Assembly: GCA_032717465.1 (NCBI GenBank) | Contig: CM064669.1 | Location: forward strand, 42,358,213 to 42,422,212 | Length of the DNA stretch: 64,000 nucleotides | Source of the DNA: Coenobita brevimanus | Lineage: Eukaryota; Arthropoda; Malacostraca; Decapoda; Coenobitidae | Reading direction: 5' to 3' | Shown here: positions 45,326 through 59,274 of the stretch, one piece after another | Position numbering within the stretch: the stretch's first letter is position 1 | How the letters are laid out: each line of letters starts with the position of its first letter | The notes under the pieces: generated by a model | Database searches by the model: none | Seen by the model: the letters and a program-made list of their open reading frames with translations, nothing else | Told to the model about the DNA's origin: nothing | Made by a program: the position numbers and the translations under genes

Positions 45326-46136
45326 CTCGAGGGAGTGAGGGGAGTATACCTAAGATTATAAATAATCCCTCCAGTTCTAGGTCTCTCCAATATCCATCCT
45401 CCCCATTTAATCATCATGTTTTAGTTTACATAAAAATCCAGTTTTTTCAACACGTTCATGTTTCTTTCTCTTCTTGTTGGTATATTACATTTGTACTCAT
45501 GTTAAAATATCCAGGCTATAACCTATTATGAACGCACTTGGAGAAGTATTATTATAACTGACAGCACAAATGTATGGGCAAAAACCGAACACGTCTACAG
45601 CTGTCAGGTCATCATATTAGTTTAAAAATATTTATGCTCATCTGTTTCACAAGAGCCATTAAGGCAGATCTTAACCAGTGGCTGTGGGTTTAAGACCACT
45701 GAGGAAGACAGGTTCTGAGGCCGAACCTCTTTCTGAGGTCATGAAGGTTTGGTCATGCTGGTGTATAAGAACCACTGATCGCAAGTGTACTTTGTGTTGT
45801 GGATTTTGAAAGAAGTTGGGTAAAAATGCCCCTCAGGAATCCCACGACATGCGACAAAATACCACCTAACGTCTAACTGGCATCCAGACTGAGGAACTGG
45901 GCGCACCGTACTGTGATTGCTGATGGCTTTTACGACGTGTGTGTGTGTAGTAGTAGTATCAATGTGTGTGTGTGTGGTGTTTTCGGGTCTGGCGGAGAAA
46001 AAATATTCCTGAGTGATCCCTGGGGCGACCTGGCCTTGCCTGGTATATGATTTATGAGAGTGGACATCGTTGGTCTGCCCCTCCACCTCTTTACCCCCCC
46101 ACCCCCTAACTCCTCCCCTCTCAGTCTTTCATTCAG

Positions 46137-46182
<46 letters not shown>

Positions 46183-47879
46183 CTTGCCATGCCTTTACCA
46201 TCCCACCCAACAGCGACTCTAAATTTGCTTCTCCTAATTCCTTCACCAAAAGTCACCAATACAGAACCCAATTATTCATCAAATGTTATATACAAATACA
46301 TCTGTTCATTATTATACCAGGGGTTCCTCAAAGAATAACTCACAGGTCTATAAACCGCGACCAAATTCGAGTTCTTGAACACTTTCATCATGCCGTCGTT
46401 GTCATTATTATTTTCTGCCATACTCGATGAACTATTATTTGCTACTGGAGGTTTTACTGACACTCTGAAATGAATTTGCTGATATGTGAGGGTTGTTGGA
46501 TGGAGTTGTGTGACGAGGGAATCCAACGACTTTTTGCAGCTCTGGGGGGACAGTCCACACAAACTTCCACACACGTCAAAAGTACCCCAAAAGTGTGAGG
46601 CGTTATGGCCAACTTTTCAACACTTTCAAACCTACTCTTTTTTCTGTCACAAACACACATGCGTAGCGTTTTCTTGTGTCCAAGATTAAGCGATTTTGTT
46701 CTGGAGGTGAGAAATTCTAATAGTGAAAAGAGTTATTGTTATTTAATTTTTTTTTTTTTTTTGCAATACGTAAGGACTTTGTATTGTCATCATCACCATC
46801 CTCACCCCCACCATCATCAGTCTCATTATCATCAGCCTCAGCAGGTACACCACACGATAAAGATATGTTCTGTTGTCCTCGTTTTGTCCAGCCGATTGCA
46901 GTCCACCAGATTTATGGATACTGGCCCATCATCTGGTTATCTATACTCGCATCGTTCTCTCACCTCCATCTCTTTGGGTCACCACAATACCTCATTTACT
47001 CACCAAGGATCTTCTGGAGCCGCTACAGTCGGCATCAAAAGAGTCCTATCTTCTCCCCTACTTCAATTTCCATGTGCCTATGAAAATCAGTGTGGTGAAT
47101 CCTCCAGTTGCTGACACTGATGACACTGATCTGTGGTCAAATAGAAATTTACCACCATGAGTTGCTCTGAATTCAACGATTTACTTCCAAAGCCTGTGGA
47201 GAGAAAACAAGTGGAGACAACAAAACTTTTGATAACCGACTATACATTTAGCCTCATCCACTATACGTGGTAATAACTCCATCCTTCAGTTTTGCTTCTT
47301 ACAGCGTCCATCACAACAGTCCTTAACAATCACAGGAGAGACTCATATATCAGGAGATATTATGGTGCGGTTGTGGATCCGTAGAGTTCTTTCGAAGCTT
47401 TAGTATTGCAAGAAACATTATGGTACGCATCTTATTTTCTGGACTTAGAGTCGCTTCCACAGTCGATTCCACATATGATCTGTCTGCAAAGAGAGAGAAA
47501 GGAGAGGAAGGAAATGGCCCGGGGAAAGAAAAGAGAGAGGAAGGAGGAGAGAGGGAGAGAGAGGGACTGGATGGAGAAGAGGATATAGGAGAGAAATGAG
47601 AGGAAGGAAGAGACAAGGAGAGAGAGGAGAAGAAGAGACAAGGAAAGAAAGGAGAAAGGAAGAGGCAGGTAGAAATAGGAGAGGAAGGGAGAGAAAGAAG
47701 ACGACGGAAGAGACAAGGAGAGAGAGAGAGGAGGACAGTTTGAATATGGGGTGAAGGAAAGATGAAGGGATGACAAGCTGATAAGGGTGGCGTGAACAGC
47801 CACAGTGGGGTAAAGAGTGACGAATGTGACTGGGAGCTGTTGCTGACACGGTATTGTCGTCCTGTATTTCGTCGGGTGT

Positions 47880-48090
47880 ACAGACGGAAATAGAAAGTTG
47901 GCTTGGTAGGATTCGTGTCATTCGCGATGAGTTCCTGCTGTGGCATTTTTACGTAATATAATTGGCCCGATGATTACGAATGTCATATATTCATGACCCT
48001 AAGATAACTTTTGAATAATTTTGAATAACCTTTCTACAACGAATAGCCTCATCCTTGGCTGAAGTAAAGGGACTAGTAATTAGAATTTAT
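47880..48090. other. Locally diverged segment of copy 2
   Basis: Aligned to 15,190-15,400, this stretch shows clustered substitutions (AAAACTGATTTGG versus AAAGTTGGCTTGG, and GGGCCAGATGAATATG versus TGGCCCGATGATTACG). The adjoining sequence is nearly identical. It could be a polymorphic haplotype tract or a gene-conversion boundary. Confidence 0.6.
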
Positions 48091-48118
48091 CTATCTATCT
48101 ATTGATATATATGTATGT

Positions 48119-48170
<52 letters not shown>

Positions 48171-48259
48171 CAGGTACAACTACTCACTCTGCCCTAAAGA
48201 GCAGCATCTTTGACCTCTAATGTAGTGCTATTCCTCTCCGTCAAAAGACATAGCCCTTA

Positions 48260-48303
<44 letters not shown>

Positions 48304-48478
48304 TAAGGGGTAAGAAATAGCTTGGAACCACTTTTTCAGAAGTCATTGTAGTTTCGAATTCTATTAGATTATTGAGTACGCATATATTAAAAAAAATAAA
48401 AATAAAAACTGCTTCATATGATACAAACGCTAGTTCTTCATACTCTGCATTTTTTTTTCTCTTTAATAATGTCTACAG

Positions 48479-48789
48479 CAGCGGTTTCCCAACACTGGGA
48501 GCCCATGGCCCACAAGGGGGCCATGGGACATTGGATGGGGGGCCATGGGCCTTATTGGTAATATAAGATATTATAAGGTATTTGGTCTGGGTAAAACCTG
48601 ACAGAAATCAAGTATGAAATATACCTTACTGTGCTAGTTTAGCCTTATGTATATTGGGGTAATTACCGTTTTCTGCACAATATCAAATATTAAAAATATA
48701 TAAATATACGATCTGAGTTATATAGGGGCCATGGAGCTTCTCATAATTTTCTCGGGGGGCCACAGGACCAAAAAGGTTGGGAACCACTG
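48479..48789. mobile_element. hAT-like MITE, copy 2
   Basis: Same element and same GTCTACAG target duplication (48,471-48,478 and 48,790-48,797) as 15,792-16,099. It has three extra bases, all near the left end (for example CGGTTTCCC, AACACTGGG, GAGCCCATGG). Confidence 0.92.
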
Positions 48790-49538
48790 GTCTACAGAGT
48801 GTACTACAATGCACCGATGGAGACAACTGATAAAGGTTGACGCGAAGCAGTGTGGTGAAGGACGAGGTGGAGTTAAGTGGTGAAGGTAGAAGAGCTGAGT
48901 GGTGAATGAGGAGGCGGGAGAGATAAGTTGTGAAGGAAAAGGTGGAGGTAAGTGGTGGTGAAAGAGGTGGAGATAAATGGTGAAGGACGAGGTGGAAATG
49001 AGTGGGAAGAGGTGGAGATAAATGGTGAAGGAAAGGTGGAGATGAGTGGTGAAGAAAAAGGTTAGGATAAATGATGAAGGAAGAGGTGGAGATAAATGGC
49101 GAAGGAGGATGTGGAGATTAGTGGGGAGTAGGATGGATACATTACTGCCGCGGCCACCCTTGCGTAAAATTGACTATTCCAACCATCCTAGTCACCCTAA
49201 GATGGACAGAAATCCTACACATACTGTACCGACGTCACTGTGCAGGTTAAGTAGTAAGAAGCACTGCTTACAGTCGCCTGAATTATATGCTGATCTCTTC
49301 TGAGCTAAACACTCACCTGAAAGTAAAGGAAAACAAAAGAGGAGTTAACACATGCATCCTTTTTCACTAGTGTTAATACACACAGAGTGGTTCTGTTCCT
49401 CAATAATATATTCAAGTATATAGTGATTATGCATCCACAAATAATACTAAGTTGTTTCGCTTACCGATCTTTTGTAACGAGTATACAATAACAAATATAC
49501 ACCAACATATAAAAGCTCATTACATTTTTTTATTTTTC

Positions 49539-49570
<32 letters not shown>

Positions 49571-49572
<2 letters not shown>

Positions 49573-52500
49573 CTTACCTAATTGTTCTTACCTAATTATA
49601 TCTTTACAGGAATGAGTCAAGCTCGTACTGTCTCGTGTCTTAAACCATATTTATCGTACATATCCTCAAATTTGTGAATTGTTTTGGCACACACTATTTC
49701 ATTCGGTAGTGCATTCCATTGATCAATTGCTCTGTTTGGGAAACTGAATTTCCTTACGTCTTTATCACCTCTCTTCTTATGCAGTTTTTTGCAGTGTCCT
49801 CTTGCTGATGCTTCTCCATATGTTAAGTAATCATTTATGTCTATTTTCTCCTTCCCTGATATGCACGTATATAGCATTATCATGTCACCTCTTTTCCTCC
49901 TCTCCTGTAGTGTTGGTAGCTTCAGTTTATTTAGTCTTTCTTCGTAGCTTAGGTCCCTTAAACTTGGTATCCATCTTGTAGCGGCCCTTTGAACTTTTTC
50001 AATCTTGTCTATGTGTTTTTTGAGATGGACTCCAGACTACTGATGCATATTCCAGGGTTGGTCTAATGAATGATGTTATTATCCTTCTTAGCATGTCTTC
50101 ATTTATGTATGTGAATGCTATTCTCATATTTGCAAGCAGTGTATACATGTTCCGTACCTTCTCGCTGATGTGGTCAGCCGGAGATAGTCTGTTATTGATA
50201 ATCACGCCTAGGTCCTTCTCTCTTTCTGATGTGTATAAGGTTTTATTTCCTAATGTATAATCCCAATCAGGTCTTTTTCCACTTTTACCAAACTTGATTA
50301 CATGACACTTGTCCACATTGGATTCCATTTGCTATGTATTACTCCATTCATGAAGTTTATTTAATTCTTCTTGTAGCTCTTTACAAGAGTCTGTGTTAGT
50401 AATTCTCCTTTGTATTTTTGCATCATTTGCAAACATATTCAGATAGTTTTCATTTCCAATGTTACTGTTTATATCATTTATATACACTAAAAACATGATT
50501 GATGCCAGCACTGAACCCTGTGGTACTCCACTAGTCACTTCTTTCCATGATGAGTAGTTTCCTCTTAGTACTGTTCTCATTTCTCTTTTTATGATAAAAT
50601 CTTGCATCCAACAAAACAGTTTGCCTCGAATTCCTCCTTGATGGTACAGTTTCCATAAAAGTCTTTGGTGTGGTACTGTGTCAAATGCTTTCCTGAAATC
50701 TAAATAGATACTGTCCACCCATCCTTCTCTTTCCTGTACTGTGTTTGTTACTCAGTCATAGTAGCTCAACAGATTATGATGATTTTCCTATTCTGAAACC
50801 AAACTGTCTTTCTGTTATCATACTATGTTGTTCTAGATGATTTATCCAAGCTTTTTTTATAAGCTTTTCTAATACCTTGCTTACAACACTGGTCAGTGAT
50901 ACTGGTCGGTAGTTGAGTGGATTTTGTCTATTTCCTTCCTTGAATAAGGGGACAATATTTGCTTTCTTCCAAATATCAGGTAGTTTACTTTGACTCAAGG
51001 ATTTTTTGAAAATTAAAAATAATGGTTTACTTAACTCCTTTGCACATTCTCGTAGTACCCAACATGAAATTTCATCAGGACCACTTGCTTTTCCTCTGTC
51101 TAATTTATTTAACTCCTTCTGTATTACTTTTTCTGCTATTTGTATATCGGGTAGTATGTGTGGACATGCATGTTCCACATAGTCCCTCTCAAAATTTTCT
51201 TCTTCTGTAAAAAATAATTGGAAATTCTTATTTAGCGCTTCACAAATGTCTTTCTCTTGTGTATAAGTGATTCCCTTGTCCATAATGGATTGTATTATAT
51301 CTTTTACTTTGGTTTTGCTTCTGATGTAGCTGTAAAACAGCTTTGGTTGATCACTACTTTTATTTATTATATCCTCCTCAAACTGTTTTGGGGCTTCCCT
51401 CCTTATTCTTGTATAATCGTTTCTTGCCTGTTTGTAATTATTATACGCCCTTTCACTATTGTGTCTCCTGTATCTATTCCACAACAAATCTCTTCTTTCT
51501 TTTGATATTTTACATTCTGTATTGAACCATTTCTGTATTTTCTTACCTGCTTCTTTGTGCTGTGGGATGTACTTCTGGACTCCTATTTCATAAAATTCAC
51601 ATAATTTTTTATATACAGCATTTAAATCTTGTCCTCTAAGCTCATTTTCCCAATCAACTTCTAAGAAATACTTCTTTAGGTCTTGATAATTTCCCTTTTT
51701 TATAGTTTAGGCTCTTTTTGTAACTTTCATTGCTGTTAACTATGTCATATGCTATACTGAAGATGTAATTTAGTACTGTATGATCGCTTTTGCCGAGTGG
51801 AGGGTGATATAATAAACTGTCAATGTCATTTTCTTGCCTAGTAAATATTAGATCTAGCATTGAAGGTACATCGAGTCCTCTTTTTCTGGTGGGAGGCGGT
51901 GGCTGAATCGGTAGAGAGGCGGCCTGCAGTCCTGATGAACCCAGGTTCGAATCCTGGCTGGGGCAGGGAACCGTTTAAGGATTTGAATTTCATAAAAAGC
52001 GGACTTTCCTGATCTACCAGATGACCCGCCGACATGTCATAAAAGTATCCCCGCTAATACCAATACACCAGTCCTGTATGAGACAGCCCTAGCATGTATT
52101 CAATATGGACGGTGGGTGTTAGCGCCGAAGTGGTGACATGTAGAGAGGTGTATGGTGTGTAGGAGGACTACTGGGCCTTGAGAGCAGGCTGTGAAGCCTA
52201 TGCCCAGAGTCGGACACATAAAAAAATAAAAAAAAAATAAAAAACATGTTGCGTTAGGAAAAACTCTTGCACGAGATCCAGGGGCTTTTGGTCCCGACAG
52301 CTTTCTTGGCTAATTACATCTAGAGTATTCCAATTGATATTTGTATTAAAATCTCCAGTTAGTATAATTCTTTCTGATTTCTCTTCCATTTTACGTAGTA
52401 ATGATCTTCTGAATTGTACCCTCTGCCAGGTCCTCATATTCGTCTCTTTCCATGTGTTTGATCTGGGTGGCATGTACAAATTGGCTACAATTACTTTCCC

Positions 52501-54005
52501 TTCAGATGTGTTGATCTCTACTGCAATCAGTTCTACTTGTGATGGTATATCTAGTTTTATTTCATTGACTTTTAGATTTTTCTTAGTTAATATTATAATT
52601 CCTCCTCCTTTTTTTAAATTTCTGTCTCTTCTCCATATATTGTATTCCTCTAAGTTTAGTATGTCATTGGATATCCTTGGTGTTAATTTTGTTTCAGTTA
52701 GGCATATTATTTGTGGTTCATTTTCTCTGACATAATCATTCATCTCCAGTAATTTAGATACCATTCCATCCACATTTGAGTACATCAACTTTATCATCTT
52801 GTGTATATACTTGTCATGACATGGTTCTACTACCTTCCTGCTTTTTATTCCCTCCTGTTTGTGTACCACTTTCGTACCTGCAATCCTATTACTTTGTAAA
52901 AAATAATGTGTTTTTCTCCTCTCCTGATCTTCCCTCATTTTTTGTTTTTGCTTCCTTCCTCTTCTTTTTCAGTAATTCCAGTTCCTCTTGTGTTAGGCAT
53001 CTTTTTATCCATACATTTTTGAACTCCTCTTTTTCCATAAGATTCTTTGCATTTTATAGTATCTCCTCCACAGTGTTTACACTCTGGAAAGTCACTTTTA
53101 GAGGTCTTGTCTTGCTTTTCTCGTATTTCCCTAACCCTTTGTGTTCCTCTATGTCTTTACTACAGATTTCCTCTGATACTTCCTTCAGTAAGCTCATTAC
53201 ATTTGCCATCTCCTTTTCGTCTCTTGTGATCTTGTTTTTTACTTCTTCCTCTTCTATACCAGTGATTACTATAGATTTGTTGATAACTACTGAATCTCTG
53301 TCTATCTTTGGGTTGTTTTGGATTATTCTTTTCACTTCCTTTTTAAAGCTTTTTTTCCTCTACCCTTGTTTCTAAGTCTTTCTTTACTTTCACCATTTCA
53401 GCATACGTGGTTTCCACATCATTTTTGTAGCTTTGCACAGCTTCATTCACCTGTGTTATCTTCTCAATATCACTGCTCTGGTTTATCAGACTGCTTACTT
53501 GCCTAATTGTCTCTGTATCATTTTTGAACTCTTCCATAATACTCTCGTGATTGACTACTGTACTTGCCATTTCACTCATTTTCTTCCTAAGTGTACTCAA
53601 TTCCACTGTTAGTTCACTGATGGTTGTGTCTTTCTTGTTGGCCTCCCTTCCTAGTTTTTCTATTTCTTCCTTTTGCAAGTGCATCTGCTTCTTTATATCA
53701 TCAATTTCATTTTTGAAAGCCATCTCCAGTTTGTGAACACGTTCAACTAGTCTATTGTGAGTCTCCACTTCAACCAGTTCTTGGTAGAAATCATCATCTT
53801 GCTTTCTACCTTTATCCCTTTTCTTTTCCAAATTTGCTTTACTAAAGTATGTGTCCATTTTGCAATACTAAAAGCACAGAGTACATGTACTTACATTCCC
53901 CCATGCAGTTGTAGTCTAAACAAACCTCAGCTGACTGAGCACATTCTTTCGCCTCTCGGTTCTCTTTTCTGTTTGAACAAGTCTTGTTTAAACTTTTTTT
54001 TTTCT
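49571..54005 (-). mobile_element. CR1/L2-like LINE, copy 2
   Basis: Counterpart of 16,903-21,340, inserted at the same place with the same nested SINE. Frames: ORF1 53,343-53,858 (171 codons, then a break in a T-run); endonuclease 52,198-52,938 (246 codons, open to the SINE); endonuclease end 51,654-51,860; RT fingers 50,774-51,487; palm with FANDAK 50,332-50,718; thumb 49,999-50,328; C-terminal tail 49,617-49,883. It shares the frame shift and TGA before the palm with copy 1 but differs at homopolymer indels. It carries two perfect AATTAGGTAAGAAC units at its 3' end. Confidence 0.88.
51888..52242 (+). mobile_element. tRNA-derived SINE nested in LINE, copy 2
   Basis: Counterpart of 19,217-19,570 at the same insertion point, one base longer. 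Its presence in both copies shows that the insertion predates their divergence. Confidence 0.88.
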
Positions 54006-54140
54006 TTTAATAATGAAAAATCATTTAGTCTAACCTGGTATAGAGCTTGACTCATATAAAGATACTAATTTAGGTAATGTCACTGGCCGTGATGGCTCGG
54101 TATGGAGCGCCTACGACGCACGTCTGCTCTCCCTGACTCC

Positions 54141-54173
<33 letters not shown>

Positions 54174-54537
54174 CAACTCGTACACACCAACATACATACT
54201 AGATGCAGTATACTGTATGCATAAATCTTTGATGGACTCTTAACACGTTCGTCAAAAAATTTACGTATAGTACACTGACATTCAGTACGTAACGCCATCG
54301 ATGACCATACTATAAAAGGATCCTGTAATTCCCACCCGCCATTTGCCATTAACAACTAACTTTTACCTGCTTCACCAGGTATTTATTCCCCAATTTGGCG
54401 CTAATACAAACCAATAACCTTGGAATTTTTAAGCACCTTTTCTATCCTAAATTCCCAAATGACCCAACTGTGTTTGCGACAGTTTGGGTTATGGGTGTTT
54501 GTTACACGAGGCGCCTTGCAGCTTCCATTATTAATCC

Positions 54538-54628
54538 CTTCAGCACGATGATGTAATTCTGTTCTATTACTGATACTGCCAGACGCTTTTACTTAGCTTA
54601 GATCATCCTTGTAGTGAAGGGTTTAATG
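54538..54628 (+). repeat. TTAA/CCCTTCAG MITE-like element, copy 2
   Basis: Counterpart of 21,881-21,983. An ATGTAATGTAATT in copy 1 is ATGTAATT here. Confidence 0.65.
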
Positions 54629-54650
54629 AAGGCTATATTTAACCCCTTCA

Positions 54651-55985
54651 GTCCGATGATGTATGACAGTATTTTATGCTCTTTCTATTGGAGGGGGATA
54701 ACTTTGACACCTGTAGTTGCAAACGTCTTTTCCAAAATCTTGTTGAACAGAATAGAGCCAGTAATTGATAAAATTTTAAGAGAAGAACAAGCAGGATTTA
54801 GAAAGGGTCGAGGTTGTAATGATCAAATTTTTATTGTAAGGCATCTAATGCAACAAGCTAATGAGATGAAAATGCCACTTAGTATGTGTTTTGTGGATTT
54901 TGAAAAGGCGTTTGATAGCGTTTCACGTGGAGCTATGTTGAAAATTATGAGATTGTATGGTATACCAAAAAAGTTTGTAAATATTATTAGGAGCCTGCAT
55001 GAAGGTACTTTTTGTAAGATAATGGTGGATGGTTCTTTGAGTGATCCATTTGAAGTTAGGTCAGAAGTGATTCAAGGAGGAGTTCTTTCGCCTTTGCTGT
55101 TAATTTTGGTTATGGATTATGTTATGAGAAAGGTTGTAAGAAGAACAGGTGCAGGAATTAACTGGCAAGAAAATATGAGGCTGATGGAGTTGGACTATGC
55201 TGATGATATATACAGGTATTGTACTGATTTGCGCAAGGATTTACGAGATGCAGAGGGTGCTTGATTGTCTGGTGGAGGAAGGAGAAAAGTTGGATTGGTA
55301 ATAAATTGCGGTAAGACCGATAATATTAATATGAACGTGGAGAACCAAATCGATTGTGTAACTGGACATAATGTGGTGAGGAATGTAGAAAATTTTAAAT
55401 ATCTGGGAACGATTGTATCATCTATTGAATCATTAAACAATGAAACTGAGAGGATTAGACAGGCTTGGCGAGCTGTTGGAATGTTGAAATTTGTTTGGAA
55501 TAATAACCTGCTTTCCGTGCTTACTAAAGTAAAAATTTACAAGTCCATGGTTAGACCAATTTTAATTTATGGGCATGAGTCTTGGTACAGTACAATAGCA
55601 ACAGATCAGAAAGTATTAGGATTTGAGAATAAAATACTGAGAAGGATTCTTGGGGTAAAATATCAGGACAGAGAGAGTTACAAACGAAAGAGTAAGGGAT
55701 ATTATGAGAGTGGAACCAGTTGATATGTGAGACTGTCTCGCTGGAAATGGCTGGGGCACATGTATAGAAAAGAAGGCAGTTTAATACAGGATGTGCCAGA
55801 GCGGACAGCTAGAGGAAGAAGAGGCAGATGTAGGCCGAGGGAAACCTGGTTGAGGACAATGAAAAGAGAAGCGGGAGAGGAGTGTTGGTGGGACCTGAAG
55901 GAGATGGCAAGAGACAAATATTGGTGGAGAGAGTTCATCGAGGCCCTTTGCATCCCGTGCGATGCTACAGGAAATGATTGACTAA
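54651..55985 (+). pseudogene. RTE-like LINE reverse transcriptase relic, copy 2
   Basis: Counterpart of 21,994-23,345 and less broken. One 216-codon frame (54,614-55,264) runs from the fingers through FVDFEKAFDSV, QGGVLSPLL and LDYADDI. After a break, a second frame (55,265-55,723) covers the thumb with FKYLGTIVSS and MVRPILIYGHESW. A third (55,727-55,981) covers RWKWLGHMYRKEG to the C-terminus. The endonuclease is absent. The catalytic Asp pair is intact, but the element cannot be complete. Confidence 0.88.
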
Positions 55986-55990
55986 CTGAT

Positions 55991-56020
55991 TATATATATA
56001 TATATATATATATAGATATA

Positions 56021-56071
<51 letters not shown>

Positions 56072-56161
56072 CTTTACCGGAATATATATTACTTTACCGG
56101 AAAAGAAACACTACCAAACCATTAAGTACTGAGAGATTTAATTTCGGATCAAGCGGATATA

Positions 56162-56231
<70 letters not shown>

Positions 56232-56301
56232 CTTTAGCGGAAAAGAAACACTACCAAACCATTAAGTACTGAGAGATTTAATTTCGGATCAAGCGGATAT
56301 A

Positions 56302-56344
<43 letters not shown>
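55991..56344. repeat. (TA)n arrays with ~65-bp spacer units, copy 2
   Basis: Same higher-order structure as 23,356-23,712. The first TA run carries GATA and CATA interruptions, and ATATATTACTTTACCGG is duplicated at ~56,065-56,100. Confidence 0.9.
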
Positions 56345-56347
<3 letters not shown>

Positions 56348-56551
56348 CCAGATGCCATAATCCCGTAAGGGGTGGCCATTTGACTTTGAGGTATTTGTTT
56401 TACGGGGAGGGGCACTAACCCTCCACCAACCCACTTGTTGACATGTAGAAAGCACGTATGGTTTGGTTATATGGTTACCACCCAGCGCTGTAAATGGTTT
56501 CTTGGCTTACAGGAAACCATTTGGCTTGTCACTCAATGTAAAGCCACCTGT

Positions 56552-56556
<5 letters not shown>

Positions 56557-56625
<69 letters not shown>
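56557..56625. repeat. (TA)n microsatellite, copy 2
   Basis: Counterpart of 23,921-23,991. Confidence 0.95.
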
Positions 56626-56628
<3 letters not shown>

Positions 56629-57026
56629 GACCTGTGCTACACAGGAATGTAATGTAACTGGACCCTCAAAGAACGCAACTGAAGAACTCTGCCATATAGT
56701 TTATCCCCAAAGTTGGAAAAATACCTTTGTCTTCTCTGCTGGGAAACAAGCCCCGAGCCGTAAAATTGAAAATTACGGAATTCCGAAAACTTTCTTAAAA
56801 CAACTGAAAATTCGGCTACCAGAAGCATTGGAAAACGTGCACAGTCAAACCACATGTCTTGGTGTGTGTGGACGAAGCTAATGAAAGGGAAATAAAGACA
56901 GGTTTATGAAGCAAGCAATAACGATTTCTTGTACCAAGTTCATTAATCCCTTCAGTCCGGTGACGTGTTTATTATTTTATTCTTTCCAGCAGGTGGACGG
57001 TAATACAGTGGAGAAACAATATGAGA

Positions 57027-57035
57027 GAGAGAGAG

Positions 57036-57119
<84 letters not shown>

Positions 57120-57165
57120 TGCGTGTGCGCGCGCGCGCTTTATTCCCCTCTCTCTCTCTCTCCAT
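57027..57165. repeat. (GA)n-(GT)n-(GC)n-(CT)n compound microsatellite, copy 2
   Basis: Counterpart of 24,397-24,520 with a slightly longer GT run, a short GA lead and the same GCGCGCGC patch. Confidence 0.95.
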
Positions 57166-58187
57166 CCACAGCCCACTCCCACTTAACTTTCATATTCAGC
57201 AAAGGCGCTACTCAGTTTTCCGGGTTTGCGTGGATCAAGGAAGCGGAGGAACAGATTATGTTTGCTGGAGACTGACGGACAACACCCCATTCTGAATACC
57301 GAACCTGGAAATTCAGATCCATTTTCCTCTGAGCTTCTGAGTGATTGGTTATACCCATTGTAGTGATGGTGATATGCGGAAAGGCAAGGTGAAAAGAGAA
57401 GAAAAGTGAAATGGAGAACAGAAGAGATTATAACAATGTCTATCAAAATATTAATCTACTTTTCTATGAGGTCCTTGGTGAATGACTAGATTGATGGCGG
57501 GGACAGAGGTCAGAGAAAAGGGGTAGAGGTGAAAATGGAACAAAAGAGAGGAAAGGAGAGGCGACAAGACAAGAGGAACGAAAAGATCGTATTCTGGATT
57601 AGATATCTAGATCCACGATGGCAGTATATTGATCAGAGGAGAGACCGGAGTTGAAAATGAAAGGAGAAAATGAGGAGAAGGAGGGGGCATAAGAAGTGAG
57701 GAAAGGGAGCTCATATTACTGTATGGGATATTTAGATCCATGCCGAGATTCATTGTGAGCAGCTAGACTGACGGCAGTGGTAGTGGTCAATGGTAGGACG
57801 ACGAGGAGAAGAGAGGCGAGGAGAGACAAGGGAAAAGATGGGGAACGGAAATGTCAGGAGGAAAGCTGTTATTTCGACTGAGTATTTAGATGGGTTTTTC
57901 TCAGACTTCTTGAATATGTGGTTAGAGAAAAGGCAGTAGAGGAAGAAGATGAAATGACAAGAGAATGAAAAGACAAGGGATAAATGAAAGACAATGCATT
58001 TGGAAAATTGGATTAATTCTCCCTGAAGTCCTTGGTCACTGGCTAGAGAGACGGCTGTGGTGAAGGTCAGTGGAGAGGAGAGGAGAGAAGCGGAAAGAAG
58101 GCAAAAGAACAGAAAAAATGAGAACAGATGAAACATTTCTGTTCGGATATCAGATTTTCTCTTGTGATGCTGAATGAATTTCTAGAC

Positions 58188-58236
<49 letters not shown>

Positions 58237-58249
58237 ATGGTAGAGTACT

Positions 58250-58375
58250 GAAGCCAATTACCTACAATCCAGATCATTCCCATTAATATTTCCCCTAAAT
58301 GCACAGGGATTCCAACCAGCGATTTCATGATTACCGGCTCAGTATTATAATCACTCGGCCACACCTGCTTCATAA
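58250..58375 (-). mobile_element. tRNA-derived SINE-like segment, copy 2
   Basis: Counterpart of 25,598-25,735, with box A-like at 58,350-58,361 and box B-like at 58,307-58,317 (plus coordinates). Confidence 0.6.
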
Positions 58376-58436
58376 GTTTCTAATTGTGATAGTGAGTAGC
58401 AGTCAGAGAAGCAATTAACCAGGCAGTTCACCTTTG

Positions 58437-59165
58437 ATTCTATCTATCTGTCTATTGCCAGACGTCTTAATCCCGTAAGGCGTGGCCACAAGCAACTCGT
58501 CTCCATATCGCCCTGTCCCCCGCCATTTCACTGCCCAGATCCCAGCGTACACAGCCTTCTCTCATATACTTCTCCATTCCATCCCTCCATCTTATCCTTG
58601 GCCTCCCCCTCCCTATCCCCCCCCCTCCACCTCACTCACATACACTCTTCTCGCTCTCTATTCTCTCCACATGGCCAAACCACCTCGATGTGTTTCTCAT
58701 AACGCTTCTTATCACATCCATATACACACCACAACGCTCATTCACTTCCTCATTTGTCAGTCTGTCTCTCCACATGACTCCACATGCTCCTCTCAAATAA
58801 CTCATTTTCACTGCTCTCACTCCTGACTTCTGTCCCTCCAACAAGGTTCAAGCTTCATTTCCATACGTTAGAGTTGGTATTACATACTGTCATATAGTAA
58901 CTTTTTCACTTCCATGCTCACTTCCGTGTTCCTTATCACTGCTTTCAAAGAACCAGCAACCTTTCTTCCTTGTTGTACCCTTTCAAGCACTTCACTCTCT
59001 GAACTTCCATCCTTACTCATCACACTACTCAAGTACTTAATCGCACTCACATTTTCCATTTCCTCCTCATCCAGCCTCACTGCACATTCACTGACTTCAT
59101 TTCTCTCGAAGACCATACCTGTACTCATAATTACATTCACCTTTATATTCCGTTTCTTACACCGA
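58437..59165 (-). pseudogene. RTE-like LINE relic (RT C-terminus), copy 2
   Basis: Counterpart of 25,796-26,530, with the same frames (ECAVRLDEEEMENVSAIKYL to KKLLYDSM, then LRGACGVMWRDRLTNEE and NTSRWFGHVERIES). An 11-base deletion near 58,650 removes part of the GTCAGTCTCTCGCT region. The 3' tail is a TATC/TGTC run. Confidence 0.85.
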
Positions 59166-59236
59166 AAAATATTAATGAAACTAGACTCAGTGCACACACA
59201 GTGTTGTGAAAAGCAACCTTTATTTACGACACACGA

Positions 59237-59237
59237 T

Positions 59238-59268
<31 letters not shown>

Positions 59269-59274
59269 TTGTCC

